NCBI GenBank assembly: GCA_002694745.1
Contig: NZMY01000027.1
Coordinates: 62,001 to 126,000 of the forward strand
DNA: 64,000 bases
Direction of reading: 5' to 3'
Source of the DNA: Croceicoccus sp.
Lineage (GTDB): Bacteria > Pseudomonadota > Alphaproteobacteria > Sphingomonadales > Sphingomonadaceae
Shown piece by piece: positions 44,539-56,490 of the stretch; the first letter of the stretch is position 1, and the number at the start of each line of letters is the position of its first letter. The notes under the pieces are model-generated. The model searched no databases. It had not been told where the DNA came from and saw only the letters and a program-made list of their open reading frames with translations. The position numbers were made by a program, and so were the translations under genes.

Positions 44539-47247
44539 ATGAGCGACGCTGAAACCATCACCACGAATTTGCCGAAAACCTTCGATCCCGCCGAGATCGA
44601 GGTGCGTTGGTACGCGCATTGGGAACAGGGCGGCCTGTTCCGGCCCGAACGCCCGGATGCCGAGGCCTTTACCATCGTCAATCCGCCGCCGAACGTGACG
44701 GGCAGCCTGCATATCGGCCACGCGCTCGACAATACGCTGCAGGATATCGTGATCCGCTACGAACGGCTGCGCGGCAAGGATGCGCTGTGGGTCGTCGGCA
44801 CCGATCACGCGGGCATCGCGACGCAGATGGTGGTGGAACGCCAGATGGAGGCGCGGCAGGACAAGCGCACGAATTACACGCGCGAGCAGTTCATCGACAA
44901 GGTCTGGGAATGGAAGCACGAAAGCGGCGGCACGATCACGCGCCAGCTGCGCCGCCTTGGCTGTTCGATGGACTGGAGCCGCGAGCAGTTCACGATGGAT
45001 CCGCATTTCACCAAGGCGGTGCTGAAGGTCTTTGTCGACCTGTATAATCAGGGCCTGATCTATCGCGACAAGCGTCTGGTGAACTGGGACCCGGCGCTCA
45101 AGACCGCGATCTCTGACCTGGAGGTCGAGACGCGCGAGGTTCAGGGCGGCTTCTGGCATTTCCGCTATCCGCTGGCGGACGGCGTGACGCTGGATAACGG
45201 GCAGGATTATATCGAGGTCGCGACCACGCGCCCCGAAACGATGCTGGCCGACATGGCGGTGGCCGTGCATCCTGAGGACGAGCGCTATGCCAGCGTGATC
45301 GGCAAGGAGATCGAGCAGCCGATCACCGGCCGCCGTTTCCGCATCGTGGCCGACGAACATGCCGATCCCGAACTGGGTTCGGGCGCGGTGAAGATCACGC
45401 CGGGGCACGATTTCAACGACTTCGAGGTGGCCAAGCGCGCCGGGATCGCGGCGGGCGACATGCTCAACATGCTCGATGGCGAAGCGCGCGTGGTGCAGAC
45501 CGCCGACGGACTGGTGCCGGACGAGTTCCTCGGCCTCGACCGGTTCGAGGCACGCACGCTGGTCGTGCAGCGCATGAAGGACGCCGGCTTCCTGATCCCG
45601 CATGTGACGAAGGATGCGGAGGGCAACGAGACCGAGCACGACGCCGAACCGCGCACCATCGCCACCCCCTTCGGCGACCGCGGCGGCGTGGTGATCGAAC
45701 CCTGGCTGACCGACCAGTGGTATGTCGATGCCGAGACACTGGCGAAAGGCCCGATCGAGGCGGTGAAGGACGGCCGCATCGAGATCGTGCCGAAAAGCTG
45801 GGAAAAGACCTTCTTCAACTGGATGGAGAACATCCAGCCATGGTGCGTCTCGCGCCAGCTGTGGTGGGGTCACCAGATCCCGGCATGGTATGCCGAGGAC
45901 GGCAGCGTTTATGTCGCGGAGACCGAGGAAGAAGCGCAGAAGCTGGCGGGCGGCGGCGCGGTGCTAACGCGCGACAATGACGTGCTCGACACTTGGTTTT
46001 CCTCCGCGCTGTGGCCTTTTGCCACGCTCGGCTGGCCGGACGACACGGAACTGGTGAAGAAGCATTACCCGAACTCGCTGCTCGTCTCGGGCTTCGACAT
46101 ATTGTTCTTCTGGGATGCGCGCATGATGATGCAGGGCATGCATTTCATGGGTGAAGTGCCGTGGCCGCGCCTCTATCTCCACGGCCTCGTGCGCGCTGCC
46201 GATGGCGCGAAGATGTCGAAGTCCAAGGGCAATGTCGTCGACCCGCTGGGCCTGATCGACCAGTACGGCGCCGATGCGCTGCGCTTCTTTATGGCCGCCA
46301 TGGAAAGCCAGGGCCGCGACGTGAAGATGGATGAAAAGCGGGTCGAGGGTTACCGCAATTTCGCCACCAAATTGTGGAATGCCGCCCGCTTCTGCGAGGC
46401 GAACGGCATCGCCGCATCCACGCAGATCGCCGCGCCTGAGGCGACCAGCGCGGTCAATCGCTGGATCATCGGCGAAACCGTCGCCACGCTCAAGGCGCTG
46501 GACGAGGCGATGGCCGCGCTGCGCTTCGACGCGGCGGCGAACACGATCTATCAGTTCGTCTGGGCCAATTTCTGCGACTGGTACCTCGAACTGATCAAGG
46601 GACAGATCGACGCCGAGACGAAGGCCGTAGCCGGCTGGGTGCTCGATCAGATCCTCGTCATGCTGCACCCGTTCATGCCCTTCATCACCGAAGAGCTGTG
46701 GTCCAAGCTGGGCGACCGCGCAGATTATCCGCTGATCACCGCCAAATGGCCGCAGCCGCAGGCCGACATCGACCCCGCCGCCAAGGCCGAGGTCGACTGG
46801 CTGATCGCGCTCACCACCGCGCTGCGGGCTGCGAAGAACGAGCTCGGTCTTGCGCCCGGTGCCAAGCTGGACGCCTACGTCGTCAACCCCAGCATTACCG
46901 CGAAGAAAGCGCTGGCCGTTAACTCGACATCGATCGGACGTGTAGCCCGCCTTGGTGCCGTATTTCAGCACGAGCCCCCCAAGGGCGCGGCTATGCAGGT
47001 GACGGCGGGCGACGACACATTCATCATCCCGCTCGAAGGGCTGATCGACATCGACGCCGAAAAATCCCGCCTCGAAAAGGCGCTGGCCGCGTCGCAGAAG
47101 GAAGCCAAATCGCTCGAAGGCCGGCTGTCGAACGCCAATTTCACCGAGCGGGCCAAGCCCGAAGCCGTCGAAAAGGCCCGCGCAGACCACGCGCATCATT
47201 CGGCCGAGGTCGAGCGGCTGACGGCGGCGCTGGCGCGGCTGGGGTAG
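44539..47247 (+). CDS. valS: Valyl-tRNA synthetase
   Basis: 902 aa from ATG 44539. Class I synthetase. Seen: [20 protein letters not shown] with the HIGH motif near residue 52, the editing domain, [12 protein letters not shown], an anticodon-binding domain with [10 protein letters not shown], and a C-terminal coiled-coil arm ([20 protein letters not shown] on) typical of ValRS. Divergent from mlaE; its TAG is 4 nt before the queE start. Confidence 0.98.
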   Translation: MSDAETITTNLPKTFDPAEIEVRWYAHWEQGGLFRPERPDAEAFTIVNPPPNVTGSLHIGHALDNTLQDIVIRYERLRGKDALWVVGTDHAGIATQMVVERQMEARQDKRTNYTREQFIDKVWEWKHESGGTITRQLRRLGCSMDWSREQFTMDPHFTKAVLKVFVDLYNQGLIYRDKRLVNWDPALKTAISDLEVETREVQGGFWHFRYPLADGVTLDNGQDYIEVATTRPETMLADMAVAVHPEDERYASVIGKEIEQPITGRRFRIVADEHADPELGSGAVKITPGHDFNDFEVAKRAGIAAGDMLNMLDGEARVVQTADGLVPDEFLGLDRFEARTLVVQRMKDAGFLIPHVTKDAEGNETEHDAEPRTIATPFGDRGGVVIEPWLTDQWYVDAETLAKGPIEAVKDGRIEIVPKSWEKTFFNWMENIQPWCVSRQLWWGHQIPAWYAEDGSVYVAETEEEAQKLAGGGAVLTRDNDVLDTWFSSALWPFATLGWPDDTELVKKHYPNSLLVSGFDILFFWDARMMMQGMHFMGEVPWPRLYLHGLVRAADGAKMSKSKGNVVDPLGLIDQYGADALRFFMAAMESQGRDVKMDEKRVEGYRNFATKLWNAARFCEANGIAASTQIAAPEATSAVNRWIIGETVATLKALDEAMAALRFDAAANTIYQFVWANFCDWYLELIKGQIDAETKAVAGWVLDQILVMLHPFMPFITEELWSKLGDRADYPLITAKWPQPQADIDPAAKAEVDWLIALTTALRAAKNELGLAPGAKLDAYVVNPSITAKKALAVNSTSIGRVARLGAVFQHEPPKGAAMQVTAGDDTFIIPLEGLIDIDAEKSRLEKALAASQKEAKSLEGRLSNANFTERAKPEAVEKARADHAHHSAEVERLTAALARLG

Positions 47248-47251
47248 CGGA

Positions 47252-47998
47252 TTGCCGATCGTCCTCGCCACGACCCAGCCGGGCGAGCCGGAAATCTTTG
47301 CCTCGCTGCAAGGCGAAGGGCCGTCGACCGGGCGGCCCAGCGTGTTCGTGCGCCTGTCGCGCTGCAACCTGGCCTGCGTGTGGTGCGACACCGCCTATAC
47401 GTGGCGCTTTTCCGGCGACAACCGCCCGCATCGCGGCGGCGAGAGCTTCGCCCGCAAGGCGAATCAGGTCGCGGTGGACGAGGGCGATGCCGCGCAGAAG
47501 ATCCTCGCCCTCGATCCCGACCGCCTTGTCGTCACGGGCGGCGAACCCTTGCTGCAGGCCCCGGCCCTCACGCGGCTGATCACCCTGCTGCGCGAGATCC
47601 GCCCGCGCCTTCACGTCGAAATCGAGACCAACGGCACGGTCGAGGCTCCAAGGGCGCTCGACACGCTGATCGATCAGTACAATGTCAGCCCCAAGCTGGC
47701 GCATAGCGGCAATGACGCCGATCTCGCGCTGATCCCCGAACGGCTGCAGGCCTATTCGGAAGACCCGCGCGCCTTCTTCAAATTCGTGATCGCGACCCCT
47801 GCGGATCTGGACGAAGTGCTTGATCTGAAACGGACATACGGCATCCTGCCCAGCCGCCTGCAGCTAATGCCCGAAGGCACGGATTCCGCCACGCTCTACG
47901 ACCGCATGCGCTGGCTTGCCCCGCTGGCGATGCAGCACGGGCTGCGCCTGACCGACCGGCTGCATATCCATCTTTACGGCGACACGCGCGGGACGTAA
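47252..47998 (+). CDS. queE: 7-carboxy-7-deazaguanine synthase QueE
   Basis: 248 aa from a TTG at 47252. Radical-SAM enzyme in queuosine biosynthesis, converting carboxytetrahydropterin to CDG. Seen: FASLQGEGPSTGRPSVFVRL, the cluster motif Cys38-x3-Cys42-x2-Cys45 (RCNLACVWCDT), LVVTGGEPLLQ and VEIETNGTVE. The CxxxCxxC spacing and short length match QueE. The TTG is used because no better start lies after the valS stop. Confidence 0.92.
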   Translation: MPIVLATTQPGEPEIFASLQGEGPSTGRPSVFVRLSRCNLACVWCDTAYTWRFSGDNRPHRGGESFARKANQVAVDEGDAAQKILALDPDRLVVTGGEPLLQAPALTRLITLLREIRPRLHVEIETNGTVEAPRALDTLIDQYNVSPKLAHSGNDADLALIPERLQAYSEDPRAFFKFVIATPADLDEVLDLKRTYGILPSRLQLMPEGTDSATLYDRMRWLAPLAMQHGLRLTDRLHIHLYGDTRGT

Positions 47999-48112
47999 GG
48001 GGCGCGACCCTCAGAGAATCGGCGCTCCACCCGCCCTCTCCAAACCGTCCCCAAATTGTCTTCGTCGCGGCCTATCGGTCGGCGACGTGCCCCTGCGTGA
48101 GCCCTGCCCCAC

Positions 48113-49009
48113 ATGAAAAGCTGGATATTGTACAAGGACTCGGCCGCCGCGCTGAAGCCCGAGGCCTATGAAGTCAAACGCCTGATCGAGACCGGCGAAA
48201 AGCGCGGGCACGAGATCGAGGTGTTCAAGCCCGAACAGTTCGAACTGCTCGTCACCGCCGCGACCGAGCGCAGCCTGATGGTCGATTCCGCCGTCGTCGA
48301 CCTGCCCGACGTGCTGCTGCCCCGCATGGGCGCGGGCACGACCTATTTCGCGCTGTCGGTCATTCGCCAGTTCGAACGGCTGCGCGTGCCCACCTTCAAC
48401 ACCTCTCTGTCGATCGAGACAGTGCGCGACAAGCTGTTCACTCACCAGCTGCTCGGCCGCGCCAAGCTGCCGATCCCCAAGACGATGCTGGCGAAATTCC
48501 CCATCGATGTCGGGCTGGTCGAACGCAAGCTGGGCTTTCCCGTGGTGGTCAAGACGCTTAGCGGCAGCCAGGGCAGCGGCGTGTTTCTGTGCGAAGGCCG
48601 CCAGAATTTCGAGGATCTGATGGAGCTGATCCGTGCCACCCAGTCCAACGCGAACCTGATCTTCCAGGAATTCATCGCCGACAGCCGCGGCCGCGACATT
48701 CGCATCTTCGTAATAGGCGGCCGCGTCGTCGCCGCGATGGAGCGCCGCTCGGTCAACGACAATTTCAAGGCAAATTTCTCGCTGGGCGGCGAAGTCGTGC
48801 CGTTCAAGCCCGACCGCAACGCCGAATGGCTGGCGCTGGAAAGCGCGCGTCTGCTGGGCCTCGACATCGCGGGCATCGACCTGCTGTTCGACGGCGACGG
48901 CTACAAGATCTGCGAAGCGAACAGCTCTCCGGGTTTCGAGGGGATCGAAAGCTGCTGCGACGTCGATATCGCGGCGGAAATCCTGGATTTCATCAGCTTC
49001 CGGCTCTGA
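48113..49009 (+). CDS. RimK-like ATP-grasp ligase
   Basis: 298 aa. An in-frame stop shortly upstream forces the ATG at 48113; the ribosome site is weak. Seen: PRMGAGTTYFALSVIRQFER, the ATP-grasp lysine region VVKTLSGSQGSGVFLCE, DIRIFVIGGRVVAAMERRS and the metal-binding ICEANSSPGFEGIE. This is the RimK/LysX-type glutamate ligase family, which joins amino acids to a protein or peptide C-terminus. The target is unknown; a RimK action on ribosomal protein S6 or another peptide-type target are both possible. Confidence 0.88.
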   Translation: MKSWILYKDSAAALKPEAYEVKRLIETGEKRGHEIEVFKPEQFELLVTAATERSLMVDSAVVDLPDVLLPRMGAGTTYFALSVIRQFERLRVPTFNTSLSIETVRDKLFTHQLLGRAKLPIPKTMLAKFPIDVGLVERKLGFPVVVKTLSGSQGSGVFLCEGRQNFEDLMELIRATQSNANLIFQEFIADSRGRDIRIFVIGGRVVAAMERRSVNDNFKANFSLGGEVVPFKPDRNAEWLALESARLLGLDIAGIDLLFDGDGYKICEANSSPGFEGIESCCDVDIAAEILDFISFRL

Positions 49010-49018
49010 CCCACAGGC

Positions 49019-49348
49019 CTAGCTGCCGCCGCTTTCCGCAAGGTCGCGGGCCAGATCGCCCAGATCGGCGTCTGGCCCGATGATGCGCCACTGATCGGGC
49101 GTGCGCGTGTCGACCAGCACCACGCCGCGCTTTGGGCATATGTCGAGGCAGGGCACCTCGACGATGCCCAGCCCGGCCTTGCGACCCTTGCCCGTGACGA
49201 CACCCTGGGCGGCCAGCTCGTTCTTCAGCGCCTTGGCCAGCCCGCCCTTGCGGCTGCCAAAATCGGCGCCCCGCTTCGCCTGTTTCCGGCTGCATTTGCG
49301 GCACACCAGAATGGCGTGCGACCAGTTCGACCTTATATTGCTCTTCAT
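49019..49348 (-). CDS. Thioredoxin-like [2Fe-2S] ferredoxin
   Basis: 109 aa from ATG 49348. Seen: an N-terminal Cys pair in VCRKCSRK and a second set in VPCLDICPKRGVVLV, the layout of thioredoxin-fold [2Fe-2S] ferredoxins. A Lys/Arg-rich segment lies between. Probably an electron carrier; partner unknown. It is convergent with the ATP-grasp gene (9-nt gap). Bases 49349-49610 upstream contain no gene I can support. Confidence 0.85.
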   Translation of the reverse strand: MKSNIRSNWSHAILVCRKCSRKQAKRGADFGSRKGGLAKALKNELAAQGVVTGKGRKAGLGIVEVPCLDICPKRGVVLVDTRTPDQWRIIGPDADLGDLARDLAESGGS

Positions 49349-49610
49349 GACACCATAATGCGCAGGCGCTGCAATCGTTGCCCTTGCATCGCTTCCCTTG
49401 TGGGCAATGGCTGGCGGACGACCCTGCGCGAACGCGTCCTGCCGGACAGGGCTGAGCATTGTTTCGCCTTTGGCCTTTCCCTGCCCGTATCCAACCGGTT
49501 ATCCGCCCCCTGTGACGGCGGCATACCTGTCGCAATCGCGGCGGAACTCCCTTAGGGCTCTGCGACCCGGATCCGACCGGCCGGATGGAACGAATGACGA
49601 GACTGACCGA

Positions 49611-50777
49611 ATGAAAATAGCAATCTTTGGCCTTGGCTATGTCGGCCTGTCGAACGCGGTGCTGCTGGCGCAGCATAACGAGGTGATGGCAGTGGACATC
49701 TCGGCCGAACGGGTGGCGATGCTGAACGACCGCAAATCGCCGATCATCGACGCCGAGCTTGAGGAATTCCTCGCCAATCGCCCCCTGATGCTGAAGGCGA
49801 CGCTGGACGCGAAAGAGGCGCTGGCGGGCGCCGATTACGTATTGGTCGCGACGCCGACCAATTACGATGTCGACACCAACAAGTTCGACACCTCCACCGT
49901 CGAGGACGTGGTCAGGACCGCCACCGAACATGCGCCCGAGGCGACCATTGTCATCAAGTCGACCATTCCCGTCGGCTTCGTGAAGGACATTCGTGCGCGG
50001 CTGGGGACCGGGCAGGTGATCTTCAGCCCCGAATTCCTGCGCGAAGGGCGCGCGCTGTGGGACAATCTCCACCCCTCGCGCATCATCGTGGGGGAGCAAT
50101 CGGAACGGGCGCGCATCTTCGCCGATCTGCTGCTGGAAGGCGCGGTCAGGAAAGACGTAGAGATCCTGTTCACCGACCCGGACGAGGCCGAGGCGATCAA
50201 GCTGTTCGCGAACACCTTCCTCGCCATGCGCGTCGCCTTTTTCAACGAGCTGGACAGCTATGCCATCGCGGGCGGGATGGATACGCGCCAGATCATCGAC
50301 GGCGTTTGCCTCGACCCGCGGATCGGCGGGCACTACAACAATCCCAGCTTCGGCTATGGCGGGTACTGCCTGCCCAAGGATACCAAGCAGCTGCTCGCCA
50401 ATTATTCAGAGGTGCCGCAGAACCTGATTCGCGCGATCGTGGATGCGAACCGCACGCGCAAGGATTTCCTGGCCGAGCTGATCATCGCCCGCAAACCCCG
50501 CAAGGTCGGCGTCTATCGCCTTGTAATGAAGGCGGGTTCGGACAATTTCCGCCAGTCGTCGATCCAGGGCATCATGAAGCGGATCAAGGCCAAGGGGATT
50601 GAAGTCGTGGTCTATGAACCCGCGATGGAAGAGGAGAGCTTCTTCGGATCGAAGGTGATCCGCGATCTGGGCGAGCTGAAGCGCGAATGCGACATCATCG
50701 TCGCCAACCGGATGACGGACGAGATTGCCGACGTCGAGGACAAGGTCTTTACCCGCGACCTGTTCGGCGCGGATTAA
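49611..50777 (+). CDS. ugd: UDP-glucose 6-dehydrogenase
   Basis: 388 aa from ATG 49611. It oxidises UDP-glucose to UDP-glucuronate for polysaccharide synthesis. Seen: the NAD loop [50 protein letters not shown], catalytic Cys253 in [19 protein letters not shown] and [19 protein letters not shown]. It resembles the 388-aa E. coli Ugd closely along its length. Stand-alone: no polysaccharide cluster beside it. Its stop overlaps the modC stop (TTAA) on the other strand. Confidence 0.96.
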   Translation: MKIAIFGLGYVGLSNAVLLAQHNEVMAVDISAERVAMLNDRKSPIIDAELEEFLANRPLMLKATLDAKEALAGADYVLVATPTNYDVDTNKFDTSTVEDVVRTATEHAPEATIVIKSTIPVGFVKDIRARLGTGQVIFSPEFLREGRALWDNLHPSRIIVGEQSERARIFADLLLEGAVRKDVEILFTDPDEAEAIKLFANTFLAMRVAFFNELDSYAIAGGMDTRQIIDGVCLDPRIGGHYNNPSFGYGGYCLPKDTKQLLANYSEVPQNLIRAIVDANRTRKDFLAELIIARKPRKVGVYRLVMKAGSDNFRQSSIQGIMKRIKAKGIEVVVYEPAMEEESFFGSKVIRDLGELKRECDIIVANRMTDEIADVEDKVFTRDLFGAD

Positions 50778-51403
50778 AGTTCCACCGACATCCCGGCCAG
50801 CCGCTCCACTTCGGCCCGGTCATGGCTGACATAGAGGATGGGGAGCGCGAAACGGTCGCGGATTTCCTCGACGATGCGCAATATGTCCTGCCGCCGCGCA
50901 TCGTCGAGCGAGGCCGTCGGCTCGTCCAGCAGCAGGAAGCGCGGCGCGCGCAGCAGGGCGCGGGCGATGGCGGTGCGGCGGATCTCTCCGCCCGACAATT
51001 CGCGCGGGCGGCGGTGCAGCAAATGGGCGATGCCCAGTAATTCGGCGCATTCTTCCGCGCCCGCGAATGGTGTGCGGCCGCTGCCGTAGCGCATGCCGAA
51101 CGACAGGTTCTGTTCGACCGACAGATGCGGAAACAGGCGGCTGTCCTGAAACACGTAACCCGCTCCGCGCGCCTCGGGCCGAAGGTCGATGCCTTTGGCC
51201 GCATCGAACAACACCGTGCCGCCCACCGCGATATGCCCGCGTTCAGGACGCAGCAGGCCCGCAATCGCGTCGAGAACGCTGGTCTTGCCCCGCCCCGACG
51301 GCCCGACCAGCGCGACAAGGCTGTCCTGCGACGCGATGCGCGCCTCGATCTGCCGGTCGGGCCGCGCGATGACGATATCGATGTCGAAGGCGAGCGCGGT
51401 CAC
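50774..51403 (-). CDS. modC: Molybdate ABC transporter ATPase ModC, short form
   Basis: 209 aa from a GTG that overlaps the modB stop (GTGA). Seen: Walker [11 protein letters not shown]-loop [17 protein letters not shown], signature [15 protein letters not shown], Walker [14 protein letters not shown], switch [14 protein letters not shown]. The C-terminal TOBE molybdate-sensing domain of longer ModC proteins is absent, so this is a minimal ATPase. Function is assigned from modA and modB next to it. Confidence 0.92.
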   Translation of the reverse strand: MTALAFDIDIVIARPDRQIEARIASQDSLVALVGPSGRGKTSVLDAIAGLLRPERGHIAVGGTVLFDAAKGIDLRPEARGAGYVFQDSRLFPHLSVEQNLSFGMRYGSGRTPFAGAEECAELLGIAHLLHRRPRELSGGEIRRTAIARALLRAPRFLLLDEPTASLDDARRQDILRIVEEIRDRFALPILYVSHDRAEVERLAGMSVEL

Positions 51404-52095
51404 AGGACGGGCGGCCCCTTGCCCCGCGTGCCGCGGCGGACCAGCCATTCGGACACCATCAGCGCCGCCAGCGACAGCCCGATCGAGATCATGGCGAGGC
51501 GCGCCACCTCGGCCTCCGCGCCGGGGACCTGCAAGGCGGTATAGATCCCCAGCGGCAATGTGCGCGTCTCGCCGGGAATATTCGAGGCGAAGGTGATCGT
51601 CGCGCCGAATTCGCCGATCGAACGCGCAAAGCCCAGCACCAGCGCCGCGAATACGCCCGGCGCCGCCAGCGGCAGGGTGATGCGGCGGAACACGTCCCAG
51701 CGCCCCGCGCCCAGAGTCCGCGCAGCGCTTTCGAGGCGCGTGTCGACCGCATCGATGGAAAGACGGATCGCCCGGACCATCAGCGGCAGCGCCATCACTG
51801 CGGCCGCCAGAGCCGCGCCGGTCCAGTGGAACGAGAACACGATGCCGAACAGCCGGTTCGCCCACGCCCCCACCGGCCCCTGCGGCCCGAAGGCGAGCAG
51901 CAGCAGATAGCCCGTCACCACCGGGGGCAGCACCAGCGGCAGATGCACCAGCGCATCGACCAGCACCATCCCCGGAAAGCGCCGCCGCGCCAGCAGCCAC
52001 GCCAGCGCAAACGCAAGCGGAAGCACCGCCGCGATGGCGACGAGGCTGACCTTCAGCGACAGGCTCACGATGGTCCATTCGGCTGGTGTCAGCAT
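51400..52095 (-). CDS. modB: Molybdate ABC transporter permease ModB
   Basis: 231 aa from ATG 52095. Seen: about five membrane helices, LPLVLPPVVTGYLLLLAFGP near the N-terminal third, and the ABC-permease EAA loop AARTLGAGRWDVFRRITLPL followed by ARSIGEFGATITFASNIPGE, which is characteristic of ModB. It starts 4 nt after modA. Confidence 0.95.
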   Translation of the reverse strand: MLTPAEWTIVSLSLKVSLVAIAAVLPLAFALAWLLARRRFPGMVLVDALVHLPLVLPPVVTGYLLLLAFGPQGPVGAWANRLFGIVFSFHWTGAALAAAVMALPLMVRAIRLSIDAVDTRLESAARTLGAGRWDVFRRITLPLAAPGVFAALVLGFARSIGEFGATITFASNIPGETRTLPLGIYTALQVPGAEAEVARLAMISIGLSLAALMVSEWLVRRGTRGKGPPVL

Positions 52096-52099
52096 GTGT

Positions 52100-52897
52100 C
52101 TAACCCGCCGGACCAAAGCCGTGGCGCGCGAAGATGGCCGCACCTTCGTCCGATAGCAGGAAACGCTGGAAAGCCTCGGCCTCGGCATTTGTCCCGCCCT
52201 TCAGCAAGGCGACCGGGTAGCGGATAGGCGAGTGGCTGCCGGGTGGAAAGGTCCCGGCAATCCGCACGGCGGGTTCAGACGCCGCGTCCGTGGCATAGGC
52301 GATCCCCAAAGGTGCCGCGCCGCGCGCGACGAGCTGCAACGCCGCGCGCACATTCTCGGCAGGTGCCAGCCGGTCGGCGACATCGTCCCAGACCCCCAGT
52401 CGGACCAGCGCCGCGCGGGCATAGCGGCCAGCGGGGACGGTTTCCGTTTCGGCCACGGCCAGGCGTCCGGCGCCCAAGGCCTCGGCCAGCGGGAAGCCGG
52501 GATTGGGCGTCAGTGAAACCCCCGATCCCGCAGATGCGACGATCACCAGCCTGTTCGTCGCCAGCACCGCGCGTGTATCGCGCCGCAGCAGGTCCGCCCG
52601 CTCCAGCACGTCCATCCAATCCTCGTCAGCCGATACGAAGATGTCGGCAGGCGCGCCCGCCTCTATCTGCCGGGCGAGCGCGGAACTGGCCGCGAAGGAC
52701 AGCACCGGGCGCGGATGACCCCTGACCGCCCAGACATCGGCGGCGTCTTCCAGCGCGTCGTGCATGCTCGCCGCTGCCAGCACGATGGGGCCGGTCGGCG
52801 CGGCCTCGCGCGCGCCGCTTCGCCACGCGGCGGCCAGCAGCAATGCGACCAGCACCGCCGAAAGCGCGATTGCCCATGACCTGACGATATGCGACAT
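52100..52897 (-). CDS. modA: Molybdate-binding periplasmic protein ModA
   Basis: 265 aa. Seen: an N-terminal hydrophobic export signal, VLAAASMHDALEDAADVWAV, FAASSALARQIEAGAPADIF with the following VSADEDWMD (the oxyanion-binding region of ModA), and AETETVPAGRYARAALVRLG. It captures molybdate or tungstate for ModBC. First gene of modABC. No ModE gene is seen beside it. Confidence 0.94.
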   Translation of the reverse strand: MSHIVRSWAIALSAVLVALLLAAAWRSGAREAAPTGPIVLAAASMHDALEDAADVWAVRGHPRPVLSFAASSALARQIEAGAPADIFVSADEDWMDVLERADLLRRDTRAVLATNRLVIVASAGSGVSLTPNPGFPLAEALGAGRLAVAETETVPAGRYARAALVRLGVWDDVADRLAPAENVRAALQLVARGAAPLGIAYATDAASEPAVRIAGTFPPGSHSPIRYPVALLKGGTNAEAEAFQRFLLSDEGAAIFARHGFGPAG

Positions 52898-52983
52898 GGC
52901 CCGCGACCTATCGCGCGGCGCGGCGGAAGGAAAGCGCCTTGCGCGCCAGCACCGGCAGCGCCGCCATGGAACAAGGGAGCGAC

Positions 52984-53496
52984 ATGACGCATCAGGACGG
53001 CAAGATCGACGTGGATATCGACCCGGCCCATTTCCGCACGGTGCTGGGCCATTACCCGACCGGCGTGTGCGTCATCACCGCCACGCATGAAAATGCCGGC
53101 GCGGTGGGGATGGTCGTGGGCAGCTTCGGTTCGGTTTCGCTCGAACCGCCGCTGGTCGCGTTCTATGTCGGCAGCGCGTCGAACAGCTGGGCACAGATCC
53201 GCGAATGCGGCCAATTCTGCGTGAACGTTCTGGGCGAGGACCAGCTCGAGCTGTGCAAACGCATAGCCAGCCGCCGCGAAGACAAGTTCCACGACATCTC
53301 GCACCGCAAGTCCGAACATGGCATGCCCGTGCTGGACGGCGTGGTGGCGGCGATCGAATGCACCATTGAAAGCGAGACCGACGCGGGCGACCATGTCATC
53401 GTGCTGGGCCGCGTGGTGAACCTCAAGACCGAGCGTGATGTCGGGCCGCTGCTGTTCTTTCGCGGCGGATATGGACGGTTCGAACTGCTGGACTGA
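52984..53496 (+). CDS. Flavin reductase family protein
   Basis: 170 aa from ATG 52984, with AAGGGAG just upstream. Seen: FRTVLGHYPTGVCVITATHE, GMVVGSFGSVSLEPPLVAFY, CGQFCVNVLGEDQLELCKRI and GDHVIVLGRVV, typical of FMN-binding flavin reductases (HpaC/DIM6 group). It supplies reduced flavin to a monooxygenase not present here. Divergent from modA. Confidence 0.92.
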   Translation: MTHQDGKIDVDIDPAHFRTVLGHYPTGVCVITATHENAGAVGMVVGSFGSVSLEPPLVAFYVGSASNSWAQIRECGQFCVNVLGEDQLELCKRIASRREDKFHDISHRKSEHGMPVLDGVVAAIECTIESETDAGDHVIVLGRVVNLKTERDVGPLLFFRGGYGRFELLD

Positions 53497-53520
53497 TCAG
53501 GCCCAGGGGTTCCCGCCCAC

Positions 53521-54183
53521 TCAGACCCTGCCCATGACCGGGATACTGGCGCCCGTCACCGCGCTGGCGGCATCGGACAGCAGGAAGGCGATCACGGCGG
53601 ACAGTTCCTCGCCCTTCACCCATTTGTCGGCGCCTTCCTCGCCCATGTCGGCGCGATTGGCGGGCGTGTCCAGGATCGAAGGCAGCACCGCGTTGACGCG
53701 AATGCGCCTGTCCTTCACCTCGTCGGCCAGGGCTTCGGTCAGGCGGGCGACGCCGGACTTGCTGGCGGTATAGGCGCCCATGCCAGCGCCCGCCCTTGCC
53801 GTGGCCGCCGCCCCGACATTGACGATGGACGCGCCAGAGCGAAGATGCGGCAGCGCTGCGCGGCAGGCATTGAGCGCGGTCACGACATTCATCGCGAACA
53901 TGCGCTGCCAGCTTTGCAGCGAGCCTTCCGCGACGGTTTCCCAAGTGAAACCGCCCGCGACATTGGTCAGACCGTCGATGACGCCATCCGCGGCGATCCG
54001 CGCAAACGCGTCCCTCGCCGCCGCCTCGTCGGTCAGGTCCACGCCGCCGACGAAAGCGCCCGGCCCGCCCGCGGTCGCACCGATGTCGACACCGACGGTG
54101 TCATGACCGGCAGCATTCAGCGCCGCGATCACGGCTTTGCCCAGCGCGCCCGCCGCGCCGGTGACGACGATCCTCTTACTCAT
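53521..54183 (-). CDS. Short-chain dehydrogenase/reductase without the usual catalytic Ser
   Basis: 220 aa. Seen: coenzyme loop TGAAGALG (8-15), an NVAGG in place of NNAG (74-78), and YTASK with Tyr138 and Lys142. At the position where the catalytic Ser is expected, about 13 residues before the Tyr, the sequence is VNVGAAATA, so the Ser is not seen. Reduced or altered activity, or a family trait, is possible. Substrate unknown. It is convergent with the flavin reductase gene (24-nt gap). Confidence 0.85.
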   Translation of the reverse strand: MSKRIVVTGAAGALGKAVIAALNAAGHDTVGVDIGATAGGPGAFVGGVDLTDEAAARDAFARIAADGVIDGLTNVAGGFTWETVAEGSLQSWQRMFAMNVVTALNACRAALPHLRSGASIVNVGAAATARAGAGMGAYTASKSGVARLTEALADEVKDRRIRVNAVLPSILDTPANRADMGEEGADKWVKGEELSAVIAFLLSDAASAVTGASIPVMGRV

Positions 54184-54283
54184 AATCGCTTTGCCCTTCC
54201 TTCGAAGCCATTGCGCTATCCGGCCTGTCTAGAGCGGATGACGACCGCAATGGAACAGGAACCGTCAAACGTCAGACCTGCGA

Positions 54284-56293
<2,010 letters not shown>

Positions 56294-56490
56294 AATGCTC
56301 TGAACAACGGGGCCGGGCGCCGGGGCGGCAGGCGTAATGAATGGGGGCATTGCGTGTGTCGGCCGGACCGTCTGGGGCCGCCGGAATGCGCAATGAACGG
56401 GCCTGTCTGCGGCCAATGACCGGCCCCATACAGGGTTTGTCGTCATTTGGCTTCAAGAATCTTGATGATCGCGGCGGGCAGCGATTCCAG

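Noticed and set aside
48011-48445. 144-aa minus-strand frame overlapping the start of the ATP-grasp gene
   Set aside because: Antisense to a clear ATP-grasp gene and without domain or ribosome site.
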